DNA from: Rhynchopus sp. YZ270_cl-10
Taxonomy: Eukaryota; Euglenozoa; Diplonemea; Diplonemida; Diplonemidae
Direction of reading: 5' to 3'
DNA: 64,000 nucleotides
Assembly: GCA_964035575.1 (NCBI GenBank)
Contig: OZ037850.1
Span: 1-64,000 of the forward strand
Both the position numbers and the translations under genes were made by a program. Positions 47,240-56,565 of the stretch are shown piece by piece. The notes under the pieces are model-generated. The model had not been told where the DNA came from and made no database searches. It saw only the letters and a program-made list of their open reading frames with translations. The number at the start of each line of letters is the position of its first letter. Position 1 is the first letter of the stretch.

Positions 47240-49271
47240 AAAAAAAAGAGCGGGGGTTCAAGTTATGGAAGATAGACAAAGCAAAAGGGGAACTTGACGT
47301 GCTGAAGCGCTTCGTATAGGATCGCTCTCCGTCCAGCAGGGTCCCGATACGAAGGAAAAGCAGAAAAAAAACAAAAACAAAAAACAATGGTAAAATGGAC
47401 CTGATCTGCGTTGTCACATAAAAAATGCATTGAGACATTTTTCTCTAAAATGTGTGCATAATAAAGTCGATATTGATCGCAATAAATTCAAAAACACAAC
47501 GCAACGCTCACGAGAATCTCAAATAAAAGGGAATATGGGGTAGGGGAGGGTGGTGCCAACTTCACCTGGTCGCTGACAAAAAAAAAAGCTATCGGGTCAA
47601 TAAAATGCAGCTCAAAATAGATGCACCATCTTGCCCATTTTTCTTTTTGCTAGCCGCCGGTTTCTGTGGCACTTCCTTTTTGCTCTGAGATGTCGGATTT
47701 GCGGTGTTTTTAGTAGATTTTTGAATCTAGTTTTGTTTTTTGCCCCAATCAGGTCAAGAAAATCAAGAAAAACAGGGGGGGAGCGCATATGGCACTCTTA
47801 AGCCTGTCCATGGGTCAATCAAGTCTCGTGTCTTCTTGGAAATTCAAAAGGGTAGCAAAAAAGGTTTGAAGGTGTATGGGCTGCACCTGGAAACGCTGTG
47901 CCTGCTTTTTTTTTTGTGAAACAGCTCAGTACTTTGTGTGCAGAGAGAACGCAATGCATACAATAGTATCAAGAGTCTGTCTTGATGGTTGGGTTTTAGT
48001 GTTGCACAAAAAAAATGCAAAAATTTAAAAAAAAGAAAAAAACTGAGAGTGTGGGAGTTTATCATTTTCCGATTTTTGTGCCAACCCCCCCCTTTTTTTG
48101 TGAAACATTTGGTTTAGGGTAGACGGTAACCGAAATGGTTTGACAACAATTATGTTGGGTTTGTTGTCATCATGACTCAAGAAATATGAGTACAATGGCA
48201 AAAGGAAGTCAGCGTAGGTATAATTTGAACAACAACAAAAAAACAATAATATGCAGCAAAAGTGCAAACACCTCACTGTTCATTCAAGAGGCGCGCAAGC
48301 ACTGGACAACTACTAATTTTTTTTCCCTCTTCTCTTTGACAAAAAACTGTCTCTATATCTACCTTCTTTACAGTTATTTTTTTTTATTTTTTTTTTGCTT
48401 CTTTGTTGCAGGTCACTCTCCACCGCTTTTTGTCTTTTTTTTTTTTTCAATCTTTTCTGTTTTCAATTAAAAATATGACAGAAAAAAGAAAAGAGAATTC
48501 TAAAGACGGATGTGGATGAGGTATTCCTCGCATCTGGTAGGGCGCAGCACAACAAATTTCAACGTGGAAATTGAAAGAATTGCAACCCACCTTCGATTTT
48601 GCAGTCACCCCCCCCTATCTAATGCAGTTTTAAGCGATTTTGACAAGGGGCTCTCTTAGCTTCGAAAAACGCGACAATCAGACGCCACGTTCCTTCTTTT
48701 CCCTTTTTGGGGGATAAAATATAAAAAAAACGGCAAAAAAAAAAAATCGCCTGAATGGGTGAACAAAATATGAATAAAGCCCTTACAGGGCAAAATATAT
48801 GATGTTTTTAAAAATTTCAAAAAAAATAAAAATAAAATGTACAGTAGACTAACAATAAAAACACCCTTTTAGAAATAGGGGTAATCGGGAATGGGGATAC
48901 TGAGCAATCTTCAGGGGGGGAGAACAAATGGGAGCAAGGGAGAGAGATACGCAAGACGATTCTGAGTTGTTTTACCACGGGAAGGGGAGGAGAAGGAAGG
49001 GAGGGGTGGAAGAACTGGAGACTTATTGCTCTGCACTTCTTCTTCTTACAACTATTTTTCTTTCTTTTTGAAATAAAAAATAAGGGCGGAGTGTATCCTT
49101 TTCTGTGCCTCTTGCCTGCCTTCCTCTTGGCTTGGACAGTCAATGTGCTACTTTGTGTAGAGGAAAAAGAAAAGAAAAGAAGAAAAAAAAAAACTGGACA
49201 CACCCCGCTCTTGGGGTTCGGTTTAAAAGCTGCTTTTCGTTTTGATGATAAAAAAGAGGGGGAAAAGTTAG

Positions 49272-49305
49272 TAAGATGCCCCAAGCTTCTCATGCTTAGT
49301 CATCG
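49272..49305 (+). repeat. family A hairpin
   Basis: Left arm AAGATGCCCCAAGC, loop TTCTCAT, right arm GCTTAGTCATCG. Confidence 0.75.
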
Positions 49306-50127
49306 TAAAAACCTTCAAAAAAAAGGGGGGGAAATGTGAAAAGATGAAAAGATAATATATCTTTCTACACGACCAGCTCACGGTGACAAAATAAATAAAT
49401 TGAAAAAAATGAATGTGCCACAGCACAATGGTTGTGAAATATCGCAAAAAACCCCCTCTTGAAATGCAACAGGGATTCAGTCAAATACACAACATAAAAT
49501 TTGTCAATCTCGTCACTGTAATAATCATTAAAATACAAAAGAACTTCTTTCGAGGATGTTTTTTTTTTTTTTAGGTGCGGGCTTTTATTTTAGCCGTATG
49601 GGGAGAGAGGGGGTCTTAGGGGCCATTTGAGTAATGAGTCAAAGTGTGAAGCGCGGAGAACCTCAAGGGCTCGAAGGAAAGATGGAAAAATAGTGGTTTT
49701 TTGTTTTTTTTTTTTGGTAATTTGTTTGTTTAGTGTAGCTGCCATTCAGGCAGTCTTCGCTATCCCTTTTTGTTGGTGTTGTTATTGTTTTTTTTGTTTT
49801 TATCCCTCGTGGGGAAGTGTGGGTATTTTTTTTGTTGAGACTCGTATTGTGTTCACGTCTTCTTGGAACACAACATCAAAAAAAAAAATGAAAATTTTGA
49901 TACGCTTTTTTTGTTTCTTCAGCAAAGAAATAATCTGAAAAATATTCAGGTCAAGGGGGGATACCAAAAAAAATATCCAGATCCGGAATTCGGGGGGAAA
50001 TAAACTAAAAGAAAATCAGTATCTGTTTTAAAAAAAAAATACTTTTTGTGATTTGACCCCACCCCCATACCCCCACCCAAAAACCCCGCTCACTCCAAGA
50101 GACAATCTTGAAGCGAGTACGCCTCCC

Positions 50128-50255
50128 TAATGGTGGCAGTATTGTGATGGGAGCCCATTGGAATACGCAAAATACATCACAATACGCGTATTGTGATGTA
50201 TTTTGATGTATTTTGCGTATTCCAATGGGCTCCCATCACAATACTGCCACCATTA
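50128..50255. mobile_element. 128-bp foldback element
   Basis: The ends TAATGGTGGCAGTATTGTG and the exact complement form an arm of about 57 bp. The centre has repeated GATGTATTTT units. No coding capacity. Confidence 0.88.
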
Positions 50256-50459
50256 CTCCCCCCCACCCCACCCCCACACCCCCTGACTTTTTTTCAAAAA
50301 ATCCAAATTTGAGCAGGCGAGAAGCTCTTACGAAGCTGAGAAGTTTTTTGTTAACCCAATATCCTGAAACCAACCCAAAAATGGTAAGGTGATCTTAAGC
50401 CTCACTTACCAGGGGAAAAAAAACCCCCCCCTTCCCCATCCCCTTAACCAAAAAGCCCT

Positions 50460-53400
50460 TTACAGAGGAAGCGATGGGCTTGTGGAGAATTGAAGGAATG
50501 AGGGGACAGAATAGTCTTTGCTGTGCATGAAGGTGCTGTAGAGTCGTTCGAAGAGGAGATAGACCAGGATGGACACTGCGCAGAGGAAGTAGAGTTTGTC
50601 TGCCTCCCAGCCTTTGTTTTTCTCCATGAAGTTGTCGCCTTCCATTGAATCGATCCAATCGATGAGCCACGGGGTGCTGTACTGCGCTGTATAGTATTTG
50701 TTAAGCACCACCTCGAGAGAGTACCCAAGCGACTCCTTTACCGTGCTGATCACAGTCTCCCCCTTATAGATTATGCACCACCTCGAGCCCGCAGGGGTCT
50801 TCTGTGCCCCTGCGTCCTCCCGCCAGTTGTATGTTATGGACTCCCATTCGTTCTGCCCATCCGCGTGGTAAGCGGAGGAGTCGTTCTTAAAGGCCATAAG
50901 ATGCGTCGGGAAGAACAGCGAAGGCACCCACTGCTTGGCAGCGAAGCTCTTCCAGTCCCATTTGTTGCTGTTGTGGTGCAGTGCAATGAGGTTGTTGTCG
51001 CTTCCACGGTGCATGATTGAGGTGCCGCAGACGAGGTTGCCCTTAGGCAGCATGGGGCCGCCCAGGACAGAGGGTGCCATCATCTTGTAGGTAATGTTCA
51101 TCATCATATGCGAGATGTGGAATGTGTCCTTGTCGCCCATGCCGGGCATGATGTGCCAGTTCTTTCCGTCGCGTTTGCATTTGTCTGTCCCGCAGTACTC
51201 CTCATCATAGTGCCCAACGTAGATTGCAGGGTAGAAAGTCGATGCATGGTAGTTCAGGAAGAACGACGTCGCCAGCGCCTTCCACGCACCACACGATTTG
51301 CAGACCACCATCAGTCCACTCTCCTGAGAGGCGACGTGGCGCTGCTCGCCAAAAGGCCAGCCACCCATGGTGTCCCAGATCTTTGCGTCCCACAATAGCG
51401 TCCAGTAGTCAGGCCAGTACACTGCGGTGGAGTTGGGCGCACGCTCATCAAAAATGCGCTTAGGGTCCACCAAGGGAAGCTGTGAGAGTGAGATGAAGGT
51501 GGGGTAAGTGGGGGTATCTTGAGTGGGGGGAGGGAATGAGGTGCATACTGCATCAGAGTCGAGGAAGAGCACCTCGTCGAAGGAGGAGGCCAGCAGGACG
51601 GCAGGCTTCAGGGAGAACATATCGCTGTGTGTGGGTGTGGTGAAGGTGTGGTTTTCAATCAGTGTTTTGAGGTAATTCCCGAACATCGCCAATGGTGTGT
51701 TTGAAATCAGTTGTTGGCACTGCACGGTATACTGCTCACATGAGGGCATAGATAGAGAGATAAGGGCATACCCTGAGGAGTTCGAGTTCGCCTGTTTCGG
51801 CAGTGTGCGGATCACAATGCTGTGCTGGCGGAGGCCACGCTGGAACGCCTCGCTTGTGTCAGTCTGCTCGCTTGCGTCCTGCCAGATCTGTTAAAAAAAA
51901 AAGGGGGGTGTGTGGTGTGTCTGCATTGCTTCAGCATACCTCAACTGGAAGGTTGGACTTCAGATGCCCCCTAAGGAATGCGACTGTGGCAAGGGCTTGT
52001 GGCATGGTGCTGACACGTCCGGCCATGCTGTGTTGTGAAAGTGGTGTTTTTTGTTAGACAACTTGGTTTCGTGCAACCTTTCCCTTATATAGTATTTAAT
52101 CACTATGCAATTATTTCACCATAATTGCTACGAGGAGGTGTTTTTTTCACGAGTGGTTAATTGCACTCGCTGCACTCGTACAATTAACAAAATGAGTGAA
52201 AAAAAACACCTCCGCGTCACCGTGAAGCGCGCCAAGCAGCGCAAGGCAGCACCCCTTTGCAAATTCCAGGTGATCGCGGGTCCGTCTTCAGAGTCTGTCC
52301 TGCAAAACCTACATGACGGAGGCGATGGAGATGGGCACACACACCCTTTCAAAGGGGGGCGCAGGGACCAACCGTGTTTGTCAACAGCAGAATCGAAATA
52401 CAGACACTTCGTACTGGCGTGGTGGCACCAAGCTTGGACTCCCTAACGCATGAGGTATTCAGGACACACCTGGCGCAGGTCCTGCGCCCAAGCCTTGTAT
52501 GACGTGGGAGCGCCGGCAGAGCAGGTGACTTCGCACATGGGTTGGGAAACCCAGAAGATGTTTATCGTCGGATTCTGACTGTGAACCGCTTGAAGAGGAA
52601 ATCGAGATGATACCCGTGTTCTAAATTGTGATGCTGGTTTTGCCTTTTTCTTTCATGAGTAGCTTCAGTTCCACAGGCAGGGACAGTGCCGGACGGAGCC
52701 AATGCACAACATCAACATTACCATCAGGGTGCTGACACTGTAGGATACTCCCTCCCCCAAACCCAGACCCCCAAAAAAATAGCTCGAATCACATTAAAAA
52801 AAAGAAGCTCCCTTGTATTTTGAGTTGCCGGTATTATAAACACCCCCCCCACCCACAATCCATCCACCATCACCACAGCACAGGACGGCGAAAACGGATT
52901 TTGGCTTTCGGAAATAATTTTACGGCAATTAAATCATTAAAATTGCCCCGTTTCGTTGACAATCGGGTTTTGCCAATTTTAGGCAGATGCTTGTTTTAGA
53001 AAACCATACATTGCGATACCACGTCCACACCAGATGTGCTTGACAGATTCGTGGTCGGGCAGCGCTGCGGCAAAGTCCTTCCACTTGTGTGTGTCGTTCT
53101 TTGGTGCGTGCTTGTCTGCGAGGAGCGCGACGTAGCGGAGGAGCTCTGGGCCTGCCTCATCTAGGGTGGAGGAGAAGGATGTGGACATGACGTCCTCGAC
53201 GGCACCGCGGCACTCCTCTTCGCAGGTCGTGTGGCGGCCGCAGCTGGTAGCGCCGACACGCAGCGACACAATGCCAAGACGTCCGCTGCACACACACGTC
53301 GCGTTCTCCACAGGCGTGTAGCAGGTGCTCTCCTGAGTCACCGCCTCGCCCGCGCACGTCGATGCACCCTGCACCCGCAGACACCTCGTGTCCGCCGTCA

Positions 53401-53893
53401 CCTTCTGCTGTGTATCACACCGCGCAATCGTCTTCGCGCTCCCCGTCAAACTGACCTGCGTCGCACAAATGCCCTCCGACCCATCCTCATGCCATCTCCC
53501 CTTATAAAAGAAAGGGAAGATACAACGTTCACCTGTCACACTGTAATGCAGGGAACCGACTGGGTCCATGGGACAGGTGTTGAAGGCGAGAGGCGGTGGG
53601 ACGTTGGGGTGCTGGACATTGGTGTCATCTCTTGCAGCGAACGCGCTATGGCTGAGCGATGCAAGCTCAAGGCGGTGGAGGGATTCTCTTCGTAGTTGTG
53701 CGTCTGATGGGGGACCTGCCTTAGTCTGCCCGGAGACGCTGTCGAAGTGAACCACACCTTCAAACCGAGAGACAACCATAACACCAACCGACACCCACGC
53801 AAGGAACACAATCGCAACCAAAGGCACAAAGCACTCCCGCCGCTTTCCTGTGTTGCTGCTGCCTCCCGCCGCAGCTCCTTCTAACACCCACAT
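50460..53893 (-). CDS. GT71-type glycosyltransferase 3 with FN2-like stem and C-terminal membrane segment
   Basis: Exons are 53893-53010, 52027-51940, 51887-51772, 51624-51549 and 51479-50460, giving 727 aa. The signal anchor is about 21-43. The FN2-like module is about 119-146 (GERCIFPFFYKGRW, then CATQ). A Cys-rich segment leads to WCGRGIAIMAG. A DSD motif (about 385-387) replaces DAD. YWPDYWTLLWDAKIW, GDKDTF and HHNSNKWDWKSF match the paralogues. Unlike paralogues 1 and 2 it has no charged tail but a hydrophobic segment near the C-terminus (LYFLCAVSILVYLLF). Two 3' introns of the paralogues are absent. Intron 1 is 982 nt and carries a foldback element. Intron 3 (147 nt) has no in-frame stop, so its retention would insert 49 residues. 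Confidence 0.87.
52133..52213. mobile_element. short foldback element within intron 1 of glycosyltransferase 3
   Basis: GGAGGTGTTTTTTTCAC at the left and GTGAAAAAAAACACCTCC at the right, with inner GTTAATTG/CAATTAAC. It resembles the 41447-41544 element (GGTGTG, TTTTTT, CACGAG). Confidence 0.75.
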
Positions 53894-54408
53894 CACCCGG
53901 TTGTGAGGAGCGGGGTTTGGGGGAGGGGGGGTGGGTGTGGGGGGGGAAAAAAACAAAAAAAAACGCCCCCTCAAAAGGGAAGGGGAAGGGGGGGGATAAA
54001 AGGGGGGGTGACGTGTTATGTATGCTGTGTGGAGGGGATAGGATGATAAGACAGAAAACCTTGGTGTATGGCCTAAGCCTCTCGTCGCTTAGTTTCCTTC
54101 GTCTCCTTGAAAACTGCGGATAGAAAGCTATTGTTTTGTTTGCTATTGTGCAACGGGAGAGAGGTGAGAGTTTCATGAAAAAAAAAATCCGTTTTTTCCG
54201 TTTTCTGCTTCTACCAAAAATGGTGTGACTATATATGGGGGGTTGGGATGAGGGTAAAGGGTAAAGGGAAGGGAACGAGTTGGAAGTGCCCGCGAGATAT
54301 TGGTGGTGACATATCCTGGGGGGGGGGGGGGGGGGGGCCCTGCGGCAACAAAGCGAAACCTCGTGTTTAGTTTTTATTTTAAAATACACAAAAATCAGGA
54401 AAAGTTGG

Positions 54409-54443
54409 AAAGATGAACCTAAGCCCTCTGCTTAAGTCACCTA
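54409..54443 (+). repeat. family A hairpin
   Basis: Left arm AAGATGAACCTAAGCC, loop CTCT, right arm GCTTAAGTCACCT. Confidence 0.8.
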
Positions 54444-54947
54444 AAGACGTGAATAATAAAATGAACGCAATCAGTTTCGCTTCTGACCACACTTCCGGGG
54501 GAAAAATGACAAAATGGATATTTGCCAGCACAGGTTCCATCGGGAAAAATTAGGGCTAGGGATCTAACGGAGATTGACACCTGATTTTGACCCAAATTTG
54601 GCAAAGTTGCTACTGGGCCAAAAAATCAGGTGGTCTTTACACAATTGTTTCGAACCATTTTTTATTATTATTTTGAAATCTGGAACATCCTTTTCATAAG
54701 GTAGCACCTCTGCCGAAGCAAGGAGGGGTGCTGTGGGGCTGCTGTGCCCATAATGCTTTTATATGTTATATTGTATCGACATTCGTCTACCAAGGTAGGG
54801 TCTGTACTCAATGTCGCCTGAGAAGTGTTATTTATGTGGTATGGCTGAAGGGGAGTGATTCGCACTTTGTTTTTCTTGCGCACTTTTTGCACCCCCCCAC
54901 AGCCACACCATTTTTTTTGTTTGCGTTGTTTTTTTTTATTATATTTT

Positions 54948-54999
54948 TGAAAACCTTGGTTGTATTACTGTAGACACCCAAGGATGACCTCCACTACAG
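54948..54999 (+). repeat. family C element
   Basis: GAAAACCTTGGTTGTATTAC, then GTAGACACCCAAGGATGACC; CCTTGG pairs with CCAAGG. Confidence 0.65.
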
Positions 55000-55386
55000 T
55001 TTTTTTTTTTCCAGAATTTTGCAGTTTTTTTTGTCGCTGACCCGATCGCAAAAAACATCAAACAGAACGAAAAAATTTGCATGGGGAGAAAAAGGGTGGG
55101 GAAAAAAGGGAATTTGAAAAAAAAACTTAGTACAATCATACAGCAACGGAGAGAGGGAAAAATACACAATCTGGCTCTAACACAAATTATTTGGGGAAAT
55201 GGGGGTTTTGGGTGGGGGAAAGCAATATGCTTGAGATCTAGGGGTTGGGGAGAGGGGGTGCCAGAGGAGGAGCGGCAAGTGAATTTGAACAAAAAAAAAG
55301 TGTGCAAAAACGGTATGTGACAAAGATCGGTTTTCATATATTTCCAAAATAAAAGAAGAGAAAGTACAAGGTAAAAGAGGAGTTGG

Positions 55387-55423
55387 TAAGGTGGTCATAA
55401 GCCTCGAAAGCTCATAGTCACCT
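55387..55423 (+). repeat. family A hairpin with changes in both arms
   Basis: Left arm AAGGTGGTCATAAGC, loop CTCGAAA, right arm GCTCATAGTCACCT. Both arms gained AT relative to the consensus. Confidence 0.75.
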
Positions 55424-55457
55424 CAAAACAAAGCAAAATGAACAAACAAATTCATAT

Positions 55458-55593
55458 GGAGGCACGGCACTTTTGTGGAATTTTGTGGAATTTTGTGGAA
55501 TTTCAAAAACTCGACTTCTACTTTTTCCCCTTATAAAAAATTCCACAAAATTCCACAAAATTCCACAAAATTCCACAAAAGTGCCGTGCCTCC
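55458..55593. mobile_element. foldback element with TGTGGAATTT units
   Basis: The terminal repeats start GGAGGCACGGCACTTTTG and end in the complement. Each arm continues as tandem TGTGGAATTT units: three on the left, four on the right. TAT occurs just outside both ends. Confidence 0.88.
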
Positions 55594-55790
55594 TATACTT
55601 TCAAATAAAATTTGAAAGCATTAGGGAAGTGTATAAAAAACAACAACAACCCATCTTTTTTTTTAATATGACCCAAAATGAACAAACAAAAATGTCACCA
55701 AAGGTTATGGTGTCGAAGCAAAATCTGCGTTAGAAGAACATAAAATTCGTCCACTTTCGATTCAAGAGAACAGAAAGAGTGAAATAATTT

Positions 55791-56106
55791 AGGGCTTAGT
55801 TATTTTTTTTTTTGGTACGCGTCCGGGACCCCCCTCAAATTTTGAGCGCGCGCGCGCAAAAAAAAATAAAATACCAAAAAAAAATAACTTGTTTTGGCCT
55901 GCAAAATCAACGTTGTGCCCAAAAAAAAAATATTTCGAAAAAAAAATTCGAAAAAAAAATTGTTGAAATTTTCCAACTTTTTATTTTATACTTTTCCATG
56001 CACACCACACCGGCATATTTTTTTTTATTTTTTATTTTTTATTTTTGGATTTCCAAAAATTTGAGCGCGCGCGGACGCGTACCAAAAAAAAAAATAACTA
56101 AGCCCT
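55791..56106. mobile_element. 316-bp MITE-like element
   Basis: Inverted termini AGGGCTTAGTTATT followed by a T run and GGTACGCGTCCG, mirrored at the right end. GAGCGCGCGCG occurs at both subterminal positions. The interior is AT-rich without ORFs. Confidence 0.87.
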
Positions 56107-56565
56107 TATTTCAAAAAAAAAAAAAAAAAAAAGTGACTGCAGTCTGGGAAGGTTTTAAAACGACAAAAAAAAAGGGGGGGGGGAACGGAGTTGTGAACCC
56201 AAGAAGAGCCACAACAAGGTTTTTGCTCTAATTATATTTCAATTTTAAAGTTGGAAAGCGTGTCTGGGTTTATTTAGTTTGCCAGCACGTCCAGGGTCTG
56301 CATTTTTTTTTTATTTGACGGGGTTTTCCTGTTCTTTTATTAATTTTCGCGTTTGTTTCTCTTTTTGAACACATTTTTGACTCAATTTCTTTCAGAAGGC
56401 AGACGAAAACGTCAACCATAAGCTTTTTTATAAAGACTTTTCTCAAAGAAACCAAATTACCGATGCGTTGTCTTCTTCTTTTTTCTTCCAAATATTTGTA
56501 CAAAAAAAAAAAAAATGGGGAACAGGGGGGTCAACAGTACTTTCTAATAAAAGGGCCACTCACCC

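Larger units (their letters stand above)
38020..50459. other. 12.4-kb gene desert
   Basis: It has long A and T homopolymers and no supported gene. It holds family A hairpins (40544, 42461, 45169, 45221, 45412, 45524, 46137, 46470, 46985, 49272 and 50385), family B (39333, 43686, 44671, 46081 and 46941), family C (44157), family D (39924), family E (47161), foldback elements (41447, 42023 and 50128) and a duplicated 65-bp motif (46357 and 46807). A plus-strand frame at 38500-38680 (HRIEELETENSRLNHEVV) resembles a coiled-coil gene remnant. Confidence 0.75.
53894..56565. other. 2.7-kb gene-free spacer
   Basis: It holds family A hairpins (54068, 54409 and 55387), a family C element (54948-54999), two foldback elements (55458-55593 and 55791-56106) and a G run at 54318-54338. 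No gene is visible. Confidence 0.65.

Noticed and set aside
38020-50459. Retroelement or viral insertions in the gene desert
   Set aside because: I found no reverse transcriptase, integrase, capsid or long terminal repeat signature in any frame; the repeats are short palindromes only.
52105-52446. 113-codon plus-strand ORF in the glycosyltransferase 3 intron
   Set aside because: It runs through a foldback element and has no recognisable domain.
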